Below, piece by piece: positions 7,341 to 16,294 of a stretch of DNA of 64,000 bases (within the stretch, counting starts at the first letter, position 1; every line of letters starts with the position of its first letter). The notes below the pieces were generated by a model, which saw nothing but the letters and a program-made list of their open reading frames with translations, was not told the DNA's origin and made no database searches. Made by a program: the position numbers and the translations under genes. Source of the DNA: an uncultured Atopobium sp. (GTDB lineage: Bacteria; Actinomycetota; Coriobacteriia; Coriobacteriales; Atopobiaceae). The stretch lies in contig CAMUON010000001.1 in NCBI GenBank assembly GCA_947090525.1, forward strand, positions 1 through 64,000, written 5' to 3'.

Positions 7341-8258
7341 TTAAAATCCGCGGAAGCCGTGCCCGATAATCTCGGTTGTATTCACGATGGTGGTAAATGC
7401 GTGCGGATCGTTTTTATCCAAAAACATCAATAATTTTGCAGCTTCGCGCCTGGTAAGCACGCTTACGAGCTCCGTTTCGGCGTCTCCGCTAAAGCCACCA
7501 AATTCCTTGCGTATCGTGGCTGTTCTATGCAGCTCTTTTACCAAAAAGCTCAAGATGAGATCGGGATTTTTGCTGATAATCGTGCATACTTTGCGCGTGC
7601 TCACCGATTCGATGACCGCGTCAACGACAAATGCCTTGGCAATATGGCCCAAAATGCAGTAGAGGCCGATCCTAGGGCCGTAGAGGATGGCGGAAATGGC
7701 GACGATAATCGCATCGACCATCATGAGGGCTTTGCCGATCTCGACCGCCGTATACTTTTTGAGAATCATGGCTAGAATATCGGTGCCGCCCGTGGACGCG
7801 CCAATGTTAAAGGCAATGGCCGAGCCTGTCGCGGGAAGTATCACGGCAAATGCCAGCTCAAGGAGGGTGTCATTCGTAAGTGGCGACGTCATGGGTATCA
7901 AAAATTCAAGTATTGTGACATAGGCGGAAAGCGCGAGGGAAGAGTACACCGACCATCCCACGGTCTTTTTGTCGAGAAACACGAGGCCGAGCACAACGAG
8001 CAAAATATTTACGGCCCACACAAAGGCGCTCAGGTGCAATGTAGGAAAGAGCGTTTGTAGAATGATAGAAAATCCCGAGGTACCGCCCATAGCAAAGTGG
8101 TTCGGAGCCTTGAAGCACATGATGCCGACCGCATTGATAAACAGGCCAATATTGAGGACGAGAAAAAATTTCAGGCGACTGGGGTGGTCACGCTTGTCGG
8201 CAATTTGCCTTCCCACCTCGACTTCTTGTTTGTCGAGTTGATCTTGAAACGCTTCCAT
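7341..8258 (-). CDS. YitT family membrane protein (DUF161 + DUF2179)
   Basis: 305 residues. After a charged 28-residue N-terminus there are about five hydrophobic segments (residues about 30-215) including the family's GGTSG and NIGASTGGTDILAMILKKY stretches. A soluble C-terminal domain of about 80 residues (KVCTIISKNPDLI..FGGFSGDAETELVSVLTRREA) corresponds to DUF2179. Such proteins are inner-membrane proteins of unknown substrate, suspected to be transporters. The start at 8258 follows AAGGAAAGGA. It is convergent with, and directly abuts, the upstream gene. Confidence 0.88.
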   Translation of the reverse strand: MEAFQDQLDKQEVEVGRQIADKRDHPSRLKFFLVLNIGLFINAVGIMCFKAPNHFAMGGTSGFSIILQTLFPTLHLSAFVWAVNILLVVLGLVFLDKKTVGWSVYSSLALSAYVTILEFLIPMTSPLTNDTLLELAFAVILPATGSAIAFNIGASTGGTDILAMILKKYTAVEIGKALMMVDAIIVAISAILYGPRIGLYCILGHIAKAFVVDAVIESVSTRKVCTIISKNPDLILSFLVKELHRTATIRKEFGGFSGDAETELVSVLTRREAAKLLMFLDKNDPHAFTTIVNTTEIIGHGFRGF

Positions 8259-8514
8259 ACGGTCCTTTCCTTGTGCATGTGCACATCCAATATGCTCTCT
8301 CTGCTTTATTGTATAAAGTCACCGTGTTATGCAGATGCGTAAACCCATGCAAAGCTGTAAAAACATTGTTTGTCGACATTTAGCGAGGCTCCGCGCGCGC
8401 CCTATGGACCTGCGCTTTTGCGCGCGCGCCTTCCCGCTCGTCGTCCGCACCCGCATCTGCGCATCTGCCTTCCCGCTCGTCGTCCGCATTCGGCTTCCCG
8501 CATCCGCATCTGCG

Positions 8515-8586
8515 CACCCTCGCTCACGTACGCCCGCAAAAGCGGTTACAATACCCTAGTACATAAAACCCAACCGAAGGAGGGTG
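8515..8586 (+). promoter_or_regulatory. Candidate structured leader of queT with RBS sequestration
   Basis: The queT ribosome site lies in GAGGGTG (8580-8586), which is exactly complementary to CACCCTC at 8515-8521. Between them are a CCGC/GCGG mini-hairpin (8534-8545) and an alternative CGGTT/AACCG pairing (8543-8547 with 8572-8576). QueT genes are often controlled by preQ1 riboswitches, but I do not see a clear preQ1-I or preQ1-II consensus, so this is only a candidate translational switch. Confidence 0.3.
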
Positions 8587-8591
8587 TGTTG

Positions 8592-9251
8592 ATGAGTGAT
8601 TTCAACGCATTGCATCCGCGCTTGGAAGCTGAGCAGGGTTCTGGGAAAACCCCTGCTTACGACTCATGTGATTCGCATGGGTCCGTGGTGGCTTCTGCGC
8701 ACAAGATTACAAAAATCGCAACGATTGCAGCGCTTTACGCTGCGGCAACGCTTGTGGTTATGCTTTGTTTGAGCGGCTTTGCCTGGGGACCGATACAATT
8801 TCGGGTCTCTGAGGCGTTGTGTGTGCTTGCGTTATTTTTTCCAGAGGCTATTGTGGGACTCACCTTTGGATGCGTACTTGCAAATTTGATTAATATTGTA
8901 TTGAGCGCAAGTGGATTTTTGGGACTATTGGACGTAGTGTTTGGTTCGGTTGCTACCTGCGTAGGTGCTCTGTTTACCTGGCATTTTCGTAAGCACACGG
9001 CGCTTGCCTTGCTGGGGCCTGTCGTGGCAAATGCCCTCATCGTACCTGCGTATTTGCCGCTTATTCTGCAGGGGCTTGGCTTTTATACAGTTCCCTTTAC
9101 AGATATTGCTCTTGACGGTTCGTATTTGCTGATGTATCTCTTTGGTATCGTGGTTATCGGACTTGGTGAAGCTTGTGTGGTATACATTTTGGGATTGCCT
9201 CTGGTGAGTGCACTTAAGCGCGCAGGGATTGAGCGTTTTACCAGCATGTAG
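8592..9251 (+). CDS. queT: QueT-family transporter (queuosine precursor uptake)
   Basis: 219 residues from the ATG at 8592, ribosome site GAAGGAGGG. Residues 1-45 are hydrophilic; six hydrophobic segments follow. The core FRVSEALCVLALFFPEAIVG and LTFGCVLANLINIV is the signature of QueT proteins, predicted ECF substrate-binding (S) components for queuosine precursors. No queuosine biosynthesis genes are nearby, consistent with a salvage lifestyle. Upstream in-frame codons exist but lie in repetitive GC-rich DNA without a ribosome site. Confidence 0.85.
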   Translation: MSDFNALHPRLEAEQGSGKTPAYDSCDSHGSVVASAHKITKIATIAALYAAATLVVMLCLSGFAWGPIQFRVSEALCVLALFFPEAIVGLTFGCVLANLINIVLSASGFLGLLDVVFGSVATCVGALFTWHFRKHTALALLGPVVANALIVPAYLPLILQGLGFYTVPFTDIALDGSYLLMYLFGIVVIGLGEACVVYILGLPLVSALKRAGIERFTSM

Positions 9252-9344
9252 AGGCTCTTGCGGTGTCTGCAGCGCACAAGACGCGTTTGCCTCATGCGCC
9301 GCACCCTTCGCTACCAGCTCATTCGTAAGACATAGGAGCGTGAT

Positions 9345-10679
9345 ATGCATAAACATAGAGTATTTCCCGACCCGACGTTTTTGATATTTGCGCTCCTTTT
9401 TGTTACCTCGATTTTGCTTGTATTTCTTTGTTGGAATATCATTCACTCCAATATTTTCGCCGCGCTCGTCGCAGGTTTTGGGCTTGCATTCGCGATGATC
9501 GTCTGTGGAGCGTGGCTTTTTTCGCCTACCGATCGTCGTAGTCAAGCCACTGAGCGCACCTTGCGTATTGCCTCATCTACCTTGGCACACATGACAGACG
9601 GCCTTTCTGAGCAGGGGTGCATGTCGGTGTGTCAGCTTCTTTTGGGCGAGACAAGTGCGGCTGCGATTGCTATGACAAACACGCGCACTACCCTTGCCTA
9701 CGTGGGCAAACAGCCGGGTGCCTCCCTTGTGGGCACGCCCGTTGCAGATGGCGTGCTCTCCGTGATCAAAAGTAAGCGCATGCAGACCTTTACCCTTGCT
9801 GACCAGCGCGAATGGCGCGATGAACAGCAGTGTTTTGTGGAGGGTGCCCGCAGCGCATATCCTTTTCACGCAGGCATCATTGCGCCTCTGGTTGTGAAGG
9901 ATGAGTGTATCGGCACGCTCAAGCTGTATTTTTCTCATCAACATGACATGGATCATACGCAGTTGGCAATTGTGCGCGGCTTTGCTGAACTCTTGAGCAC
10001 GCAGCTTTCGGCATATGAGCTCGACCGTCAAGCAGAGCTTACTGCTCGCGCTGAGGTGAAGGCATTGCAAGCGCAGATAAATCCACATTTTTTGTTTAAT
10101 ACGCTGAACACGATTGCTTCTTTTACTCGCACCAATCCCGATCGCGCGCGAGCCTTGTTGCGCGATTTCTCATCGTTTTATCGCCACACGCTCGAAAGTT
10201 CGCAGACGTTGATTCCCCTTTCTGAGGAGCTTGCACAAACCAGGCGGTATTTGCAGATTGAGCGCGCGCGTTTTGGCGATGACAGGATTTGCGAGACAGA
10301 ACACATTCACCCTGCATGCATTGATATGCTGGTTCCGGGCTTTATTATTCAGCCTATTGTTGAAAATGCCGTGCGTCACGCGCTTCCGGATACCGGCGTA
10401 TTGAATATTGACATTCAGGCGGTGATCGACGGCCGTGATGTATTGCTCTCCGTGACAGATGACGGGCTTGGGATGGAGCAGGAAGTTGTCGCGAGCCTTT
10501 TGGCAAAAGACAGCACTGCCCAAACGTCATCTAAGCACGGCACTGGCATTGCGCTCAAAAATGTTGCTGCTCGTGTTGAACGTTTTTATGGCGTGGGTTC
10601 AGGTGTAGAAATTGTGAGCAAATTGGAAGAGGGTACTTGCGTGAGCTTGCGTCTCGTAGGCGAGGCTCACAGTTCCTAG
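9345..10679 (+). CDS. LytS-type sensor histidine kinase
   Basis: 444 residues. Two membrane segments at the N-terminus (about 11-33 and 37-58) are followed by a GAF-like sensor region (about 75-225). A His_kinase domain has the phospho-acceptor in QINPHFLFNTLNTI, and an HATPase_c domain has the N box QPIVENAVRHA and the G boxes TDDGLGM and GTGIALKN. It pairs with the LytTR response regulator that starts 149 bases downstream. LytS/LytR pairs act in cell-wall and metabolite sensing, but the ligand cannot be inferred here. Confidence 0.9.
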   Translation: MHKHRVFPDPTFLIFALLFVTSILLVFLCWNIIHSNIFAALVAGFGLAFAMIVCGAWLFSPTDRRSQATERTLRIASSTLAHMTDGLSEQGCMSVCQLLLGETSAAAIAMTNTRTTLAYVGKQPGASLVGTPVADGVLSVIKSKRMQTFTLADQREWRDEQQCFVEGARSAYPFHAGIIAPLVVKDECIGTLKLYFSHQHDMDHTQLAIVRGFAELLSTQLSAYELDRQAELTARAEVKALQAQINPHFLFNTLNTIASFTRTNPDRARALLRDFSSFYRHTLESSQTLIPLSEELAQTRRYLQIERARFGDDRICETEHIHPACIDMLVPGFIIQPIVENAVRHALPDTGVLNIDIQAVIDGRDVLLSVTDDGLGMEQEVVASLLAKDSTAQTSSKHGTGIALKNVAARVERFYGVGSGVEIVSKLEEGTCVSLRLVGEAHSS

Positions 10680-10827
10680 GGCCGTAGCGTATCATGTACA
10701 AGTGAATCTGTACGTTTGATATAATACACAATGATGTGCATTTTGGATGGACAATAAACCGACATCCGCAAGGCCTCGCGCCGTTCGCTAAACGCAAACG
10801 CCCAGCCCGTGCAATAGGGGGAATGAC

Positions 10828-11571
10828 ATGCAGATTCTCAATGCGCTCATCGTGGATGATGAGGCGCCCGCGCGTTCGGAACTCCGCTATCTACTTGAAC
10901 AAACAGGACGCGTACACAGGATCGAAGAAGCGGCAAGCGCCCGCGCGGCAGTCGAAGCTCTTGTACGCAGCAAAGAAGACAGCGATCACAGCACCAATGT
11001 AATTTTTCTTGATATTTCGATGCCTAAAATGAGCGGTATGCAGCTGGCAGAAGCCCTGCATAAGCTCAACAATCCGCCTGTGGTCGTCTTTGTAAGTGCC
11101 TACAGCGAGTATGCGCTTGAGGCATTTGACGTGGATGCGGTGGACTATCTGATGAAGCCGGTAGAAACTGAACGCTTGTTGCGCGCACTTGATAAGGTTG
11201 AGCAGCGCGTGCAGCCCCTGCCTGTTGCGCACACGCCCGCAGAGCGCATTCCCGTCGAAAAAAACGGTCGCAAGGTGCTCATTCCCGTGGAGCAAATACG
11301 CTATATCGAGGCGCGCGACGATTATTCGTGCATTTATACGCTCGACGATCGTTTTCTTTCAACAATTTCATTGGCAAAGTTTGAAGCGAAGCTTTCAGAG
11401 CACGGATTCTTTCGCGTGCACCGCGGCTTTATCGTAAATCTTGAGCAGGTAGAAGACGTTGAATCGGTGTCGAGCGGTATCTTGCAGCTCGGTATCAAAA
11501 ACGATCCCGACAAAAAAATTCCTGTCTCCCGAAGACGCGTCGTTGCGCTCAAGCGTGCGCTCGGGATTTAG
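10828..11571 (+). CDS. LytTR-family response regulator
   Basis: 247 residues. A receiver domain (1-120) has the acidic pocket VDDE at the start, the phospho-Asp in NVIFLDISMPKMSG, and K in DYLMKPVE. A LytTR DNA-binding domain (about 140-245) contains IRYIEARDDYSCIYT and FFRVHRGFIVNLEQV. A GGGGGAAT ribosome site precedes the ATG at 10828. It is partner of the kinase immediately upstream. LytTR regulators bind imperfect direct repeats; I did not identify an operator. Confidence 0.93.
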   Translation: MQILNALIVDDEAPARSELRYLLEQTGRVHRIEEAASARAAVEALVRSKEDSDHSTNVIFLDISMPKMSGMQLAEALHKLNNPPVVVFVSAYSEYALEAFDVDAVDYLMKPVETERLLRALDKVEQRVQPLPVAHTPAERIPVEKNGRKVLIPVEQIRYIEARDDYSCIYTLDDRFLSTISLAKFEAKLSEHGFFRVHRGFIVNLEQVEDVESVSSGILQLGIKNDPDKKIPVSRRRVVALKRALGI

Positions 11572-11609
11572 CGGACTTTTTGCAACATGTAGGTGACGAG
11601 GAGGGCGCT

Positions 11610-12068
11610 ATGAGAGTTGATATTATGTCCGACACGCATGGACACTTATCCGACAGCTTGCTTGCAGAGATTGCAGGCGCAGATGCCCTGGTACATGCGG
11701 GTGATATGTGTTCGCTTCAGGATTATGAAACGCTTTCTCATATAGCGCCTTTGTATATGGCAAAGGGTAACAACGATTTTTGTTACGATTACGGACCTTC
11801 GGTAAAAAATCTCACGCACTTTTTCCTTGCGGGCTTGCGTTGGCAGGTCTGTCACTTTCGTGAGCGGCTGGATCTTGTTACCGCAGATATTGCGGTGTGC
11901 GGACACACACATGTGCCGTTTATTACACATGATGAAAAGACCAATACCCTCGTGCTCAATCCCGGAAGCACGACCTTCCCCCGAAGCTCAGAAGGCGCCA
12001 CGATGGCGCGTATCTACTGCTCAGATGGGCACATAGAATCGGCGGAAATCATACATCTTGCTTTGTAG
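11610..12068 (+). CDS. YfcE/MJ0936-type metallophosphoesterase
   Basis: 152 residues from the ATG at 11610 (ribosome site GAGGAGGG); the upstream in-frame ATG at 11580 lacks one. The calcineurin-like phosphoesterase motifs are complete: D-x-H in MSDTHGH, GD in VHAGDM, GNND, and GHTH near residue 107, with H in VCHFRER. These dimetal enzymes hydrolyse phosphodiesters; the physiological substrate is generally unknown. It starts 38 bases after the response regulator and could be co-transcribed with the two-component pair. Confidence 0.9.
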   Translation: MRVDIMSDTHGHLSDSLLAEIAGADALVHAGDMCSLQDYETLSHIAPLYMAKGNNDFCYDYGPSVKNLTHFFLAGLRWQVCHFRERLDLVTADIAVCGHTHVPFITHDEKTNTLVLNPGSTTFPRSSEGATMARIYCSDGHIESAEIIHLAL

Positions 12069-12135
12069 CGCTCGCGCGTGACGTAGTTTGCGTTCTGTTT
12101 GAGGCGTAATCAGCGCGCTTCGTAGCGCTTGTGTC

Positions 12136-12861
12136 TTAGGCTTCGCGCGTGTTTTCGTGTTTGAGGTGTTTTGAGCGGGTTTTAAAATCTTTATCAAGCA
12201 TAAATAGGGGAGCTATGACCTTGGTATATACGGCAAGCCAGGCAAGCGAAACGCAAAAACCTGCGATTACATCCGAAGCATAATGCACGCCCAAATACAC
12301 GCGGCTTAACCCCACCGCAGCAATGCAGAGGCAAAAACCTATAGAGCAGAGATATTTAACGAATTTGTCCTCTTCGTAATGCCAAATCATCCAAACCAAG
12401 AGTCCATAAAACGCCATCGCGACCATCGAATGGCCAGAGGGAAAGCTATAGCCCGTTTCTGAAATCAAGCGAAAACCCACAGGTCGCGGGCGCTGTACGA
12501 TTTCTTTTATGAGTTGATTGAGGATAAAGACAAGTATCAGATTTACCGCCGCACATGCTCCGGGGCGCTTGCCAGGGGCAAACGCCTCGATTGCCAAAAG
12601 CATAACCACCAAGACCACGGGGAGCGCAAGCTCGGAGATGGATTGCATGATGGGGGTAAGCCATTCGCGGCGCATATAAACAACTACCAGCTGATATGCG
12701 TTGGCATCAAGGGCTAACACCTCTCCCGTGAGCACTTCTCGCAACAGTCCCAAAAAGATAATAGTTGCAATAAATGCCAAGATGCTGAGGATATTGCGTC
12801 TCGTAAGTGCCTGCAAGCGGTGCACGACGGCTGATGCGCATGCGCTAAACGTCTGTTTCAT
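12136..12861 (-). CDS. PAP2-family membrane phosphatase
   Basis: 241 residues with about five membrane spans. The three PAP2 phosphatase motifs are in order: KEIVQRPRPVGF, PSGHS (in YSFPSGHSMVAMAF) and SRVYLGVHYASDV. Family members dephosphorylate undecaprenyl pyrophosphate, phosphatidate or phosphatidylglycerol-phosphate at the outer face of the membrane; which applies here cannot be said. It is transcribed leftward, divergent from nothing obvious, and follows thioredoxin at a 32-base gap in the same direction. Confidence 0.9.
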   Translation of the reverse strand: MKQTFSACASAVVHRLQALTRRNILSILAFIATIIFLGLLREVLTGEVLALDANAYQLVVVYMRREWLTPIMQSISELALPVVLVVMLLAIEAFAPGKRPGACAAVNLILVFILNQLIKEIVQRPRPVGFRLISETGYSFPSGHSMVAMAFYGLLVWMIWHYEEDKFVKYLCSIGFCLCIAAVGLSRVYLGVHYASDVIAGFCVSLAWLAVYTKVIAPLFMLDKDFKTRSKHLKHENTREA

Positions 12862-12893
12862 GACTAAAGCACGTGTTTGCTGCGACGCTGTGA

Positions 12894-13211
12894 TTATAAG
12901 TGTGCTTCGATCTCGGAAACGAGTTCTTCTTTGGGCATATTGCCTACGAGCGAATGCACGACTTTTGTGCCCTTAAACAAAATGACCGTGGGGATCGAAG
13001 CAATTTGGAAGCGCTCGGCAAGTTCGGGCTCTTCGTCGACGTTACATTTGTAGACGTTAAGCTTGTCTTTCATCTCTTCTGCAAGCTCGTCGATTTTGGG
13101 GCCAAGCGCGCGGCAAGGTCCGCACCACGTTGCCCAGAAATCGATGAGAACGGGCTTGTCCGATTGCTCGAGAATGCTTGAGAAATCTGAAGCAGTAATT
13201 GCTTGTGCCAT
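12894..13211 (-). CDS. trxA: Thioredoxin
   Basis: 105 residues from the ATG at 13211 (ribosome site GAGGAG); a longer frame to 13403 has no ribosome site. The active site is FWATWCGPCRALGPK with the classic WCGPC, and the cis-proline is in SIPTVILF. It reduces protein disulfides in the cytoplasm and is a plausible electron donor for the ribonucleotide reductase at 23.7-27.6 kb, which lacks an adjacent nrdH. Confidence 0.96.
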   Translation of the reverse strand: MAQAITASDFSSILEQSDKPVLIDFWATWCGPCRALGPKIDELAEEMKDKLNVYKCNVDEEPELAERFQIASIPTVILFKGTKVVHSLVGNMPKEELVSEIEAHL

Positions 13212-13451
13212 AATAACTCCTCGTTCGTTCCTTATCTTGAACTGGTGCCACCCAAGCTTTTGGATGAGCTTGCGTAGGCTGTGCGCAGAATATATACCCA
13301 AATTTTGCCCGCCCTTGCAGGCTAAAAACTGGGTTATGCTTACAAGAAGTATAACGCATTGACCCCGGATTTTGATCGTCGGTCGTTTGCGTGTTTGTGG
13401 CATGTAAGAACGCTTCGTTGCGTCGGTTTTTGCTCAAGAAGGTGTGTTGCT

Positions 13452-14081
13452 ATGGCAGACAATACGGCTAAGGATGGGGCCCGGGATATACCTAAGGCTA
13501 AGGCTAAGGCTAAGGCTAAGGCTAAGGCGGAAGAGAAAGCAGATCACCAGGTAGCTCATCTAGCAGATGATAGACCAACGCCTGCGCAGCATCTTGTTGA
13601 TAAAACGAAGCAAGAGGTAGAAGCCCTCTATGCGCATGGCGTACGCATATCCGGGAATGCATTTTCGCCCCTGCTTTATATGGCCGTAGAGCTCGATGAC
13701 GTGAGTGAACGCGCGCTCAAAGCGGCGCACGCAGCGCTTAAGCTTGCGCCGGAACATTGGTGTGAGGTGGAGCTTGGGAGCGAACTTGCGTCGCCTTGCG
13801 CCGATGAAGAGGAGCAAAATTATCTCATGCGCCTCGTGATCGCAACGCTTTCGCCTGCGGTTGTTGTGTGCTGCGATAGTGTGTCGGCCTCTGCGCTCGT
13901 GAGCGCCTATGCCCATACAGATGCTGAGATTGGTCTTCCTGTAGCGCTTGTACCAGGGGAAATTCGCCATATCTGTGGTTTTTCGTGCCTAGCGTTGGGG
14001 GATGTGTCCGCCTCTCTTACTAATGAGGCGTCCAAGCAGCAGTTGTGGTTTTTCCTCAAGCGCCTGCAGGAGCTTATGTAG
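13452..14081 (+). CDS. Unrecognised protein with a Lys-Ala repeat
   Basis: 209 residues from the ATG at 13452. I do not recognise the family. Residues about 14-27 are six consecutive Lys-Ala dipeptides encoded by a hexanucleotide repeat. The remainder looks globular (RISGNAFSPLLYMAVELDDV, then EVELGSELASPCADEEEQ) with a hydrophobic VIATLSPAVVVCCDSVSASA segment and no predicted signal peptide. It lies between convergent or divergent housekeeping genes with no operon partner. The uninterrupted frame and normal codon use argue that it is real. Confidence 0.6.
   Translation: MADNTAKDGARDIPKAKAKAKAKAKAEEKADHQVAHLADDRPTPAQHLVDKTKQEVEALYAHGVRISGNAFSPLLYMAVELDDVSERALKAAHAALKLAPEHWCEVELGSELASPCADEEEQNYLMRLVIATLSPAVVVCCDSVSASALVSAYAHTDAEIGLPVALVPGEIRHICGFSCLALGDVSASLTNEASKQQLWFFLKRLQELM
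13492..13527 (+). repeat. Six tandem CTAAGG hexanucleotides
   Basis: The unit CTAAGG is repeated six times without error inside the start of the unrecognised gene, encoding (Lys-Ala)6. Slippage would change protein length in two-residue steps without shifting the frame. Confidence 0.95.
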
Positions 14082-14214
14082 CGTACATGTCTTCTGCGCG
14101 CGTGCGGGATTTCTGCGTATCTGCGCTTGCGCCCACGCTTGCACCCGTGCCTCGTTTGCGTCTTTTTGTACTATCGACTTCGCATTGTATGCAGCCATAT
14201 TTCGCTCCGACGGG

Positions 14215-14242
14215 TACAAACAACCAGCTTAACACCTATAAT
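14215..14242 (+). promoter_or_regulatory. Candidate promoter of pgi
   Basis: TACAAA (14215-14220), a 16-base spacer and a perfect TATAAT (14237-14242), about 100 bases before the pgi start. The -35 is weak; the -10 is consensus. Confidence 0.45.
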
Positions 14243-14343
14243 TTTACGCACGTGTTCGCATTGTGCGACAATGTATATTTCAAAAATCCGCAGAAAATTT
14301 TGCGCTAAACTGTTGTGTGGGACAAAACATAAAGGAGCGTATT

Positions 14344-16050
14344 ATGCAAACGCCAGCACCATCAATTTCTGCACCTCTCGATCCGACCCAAACTCAAGCC
14401 TGGAAAAAGCTTGCAGCACACATCGATAAGCTCAAAGAATCGGGCATCGATATGCGCGCGTGGTTCAAAAATGACCCCGATCGCGTCAAAAAATATAGCT
14501 TTGAACTCGAAGACATTCACTTTGACCTCTCCAAAAATCTGATTGATGATACCACGCATGAGCTCTTGCTCGACCTTGCACGCGAGCTTAAGCTGCAAGA
14601 TCGTATGCATGCCATGTTTGAAGGCGTGCACATCAACACCACCGAGGATCGCGCGGTCTTGCACACAGCTCTGCGTCGCCCCGTCTCTGAAGAAGGCACG
14701 CTTATCGTCGACGGTCAAGATTGTGTGAAGGACGTTCGCCACGAGCTTGCACGCATGTACGGCTTTGCAGATGCGGTGCGCGAGGGTTCATGGAAAGGTA
14801 TCAGCGATAAAGAGATCAAAACTGTCGTTTCCATTGGTATTGGTGGTTCTGACCTGGGCCCGGTTATGGTGTATGAGGCGCTCAAACCTTTTGCAAAAGA
14901 AGGTCTTTCGGTGCGCTACGTCTCGAATATCGACCCTTCCGATATGGCAGAAAAGACGCGCGACCTCGATCCTGAGACCACGCTGGTGATCATCGTTTCC
15001 AAGACTTTCACCACCCTCGAAACCATGACAAATGCGCGCATGGCCAGGGAATGGCTTCTTTCTGCGCTTAAGAAACAAGGTGCCATCGACGGCTCGTCTG
15101 CTTCCCAAAAGGCTGCGATTGCCAAGCATTTTGTTGCTGTTTCTACCAACTTGGAGCTGGTTTCCGAATTTGGCATCGATACCGACAATGCCTTTGGCTT
15201 CTGGAGCTGGGTGGGCGGCCGTTATTCGGTAGACTCTGCGGTGGGCCTTTCGCTCATGATTGCCTTTGGTCCTGAGATGTTTGAGCAGTTCCTCAAGGGT
15301 TTTTACGATATGGATCGCTACTTTGAGCACACTCCGCTCGAGCGCAATGTCGTTTTCCTCATGGGTCTTCTCAATGTCTGCTACGTTAATTTCTTTGGCG
15401 CAGAATCTCACGCGGTGCTTCCGTACAACCAATATCTCCATCGTTTTCCTGCGTATTTGCAACAACTTACGATGGAATCAAATGGTAAATCGGTGCGCTG
15501 GGATGCTAGCGACGTCACCACAAAGACGGGCGAGATTTTCTGGGGAGAAGCGGGAACTAATGGTCAACACGCCTTCTACCAGCTCATTCACCAGGGTACA
15601 CGCCTGATTCCTGCCGACTTCATCGCGTTTGTCAATACGCTTCACCCCACAAAAGACGGCGCGCAAGATGTGCACGAGCTTTTCCTCGCGAACTTCCTTG
15701 CTCAAACGAAGGCACTTGCCTTTGGCAAGACACGCGAAGAGGTGCTTAAGGAAGGCACGCCTGAATGGATGGCAAATGCCCGCGTATTCAAGGGTGGACG
15801 CCCGACGACCTCGATTTTCGCAAGCGAACTCAATCCGCATGTCTTGGGTGAATTGATCGCGCTGTACGAGCACATCACCTTTGTTGAAGGTAGCGTGTGG
15901 GGTATCGATTCCTACGATCAATGGGGCGTTGAGCTGGGTAAACAGTTGGCAAAAGAGATCACGCCGGCATTTCACGATGATGAGAAGCTTGCGCAGCAAG
16001 ATTTGTCCACGCAGGCGCTCATGGCTTTTTATCGTAAGCACCGCAAATAG
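14344..16050 (+). CDS. pgi: Glucose-6-phosphate isomerase
   Basis: 568 residues from the ATG at 14344 with AAAGGAG upstream. Phosphoglucose isomerase signatures are clear: SIGIGGSDLGP near residue 160, VSKTFTTLETM, GGRYSVDSAVGLS, and QLTMESNGKS followed by WGEAGTNGQHAFYQLIHQGT with the catalytic Glu/His environment. It interconverts glucose-6-phosphate and fructose-6-phosphate in glycolysis. Single-gene unit: its own promoter and a strong terminator at 16096. Confidence 0.98.
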   Translation: MQTPAPSISAPLDPTQTQAWKKLAAHIDKLKESGIDMRAWFKNDPDRVKKYSFELEDIHFDLSKNLIDDTTHELLLDLARELKLQDRMHAMFEGVHINTTEDRAVLHTALRRPVSEEGTLIVDGQDCVKDVRHELARMYGFADAVREGSWKGISDKEIKTVVSIGIGGSDLGPVMVYEALKPFAKEGLSVRYVSNIDPSDMAEKTRDLDPETTLVIIVSKTFTTLETMTNARMAREWLLSALKKQGAIDGSSASQKAAIAKHFVAVSTNLELVSEFGIDTDNAFGFWSWVGGRYSVDSAVGLSLMIAFGPEMFEQFLKGFYDMDRYFEHTPLERNVVFLMGLLNVCYVNFFGAESHAVLPYNQYLHRFPAYLQQLTMESNGKSVRWDASDVTTKTGEIFWGEAGTNGQHAFYQLIHQGTRLIPADFIAFVNTLHPTKDGAQDVHELFLANFLAQTKALAFGKTREEVLKEGTPEWMANARVFKGGRPTTSIFASELNPHVLGELIALYEHITFVEGSVWGIDSYDQWGVELGKQLAKEITPAFHDDEKLAQQDLSTQALMAFYRKHRK

Positions 16051-16095
16051 GGTGAAGTTGGGCTTGTGAGCTCGCATATTTGAGCCTTTGTGAAA

Positions 16096-16121
16096 GCGGC
16101 GTCTGTAGGCGCCGCTTTTTT
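16096..16121 (+). terminator. Terminator of pgi
   Basis: GCGGCG (16096-16101) pairs with CGCCGC (16110-16115) and is followed by six T. Confidence 0.88.
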
Positions 16122-16259
16122 ATGAGTGAGTGCCTTGTGGGTAGCCGCGACTGCCTTGTGTGCGGCCCTGGACGGGGCCTTACGTGCGCGGCACCTCTGT
16201 GTGCGTCCGCGCGTGCACAAGGCTTGCGCCGCGCGTACGCTTGAGGATTTTTGTTGATC

Positions 16260-16290
16260 TTGTCGATAGGCGCTCAAAACATGTTAGAGT
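16260..16290 (+). promoter_or_regulatory. Candidate promoter of the SRP RNA gene
   Basis: TTGTCG (16260-16265), a 19-base spacer and TAGAGT (16285-16290), ending about 5 bases before the RNA 5' end. The spacer is long and the match moderate. Confidence 0.4.
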
Positions 16291-16294
16291 AGAG

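Noticed and set aside
8370..8591. Longer QueT N-terminus from 8370
   Set aside because: It reads through Arg/Pro-rich repetitive spacer and ignores the strong GAAGGAGGG site before 8592.
13490..13530. CRISPR-like array
   Set aside because: Short perfect hexamer repeats without spacers. No array with regular spacers was found anywhere in the window.
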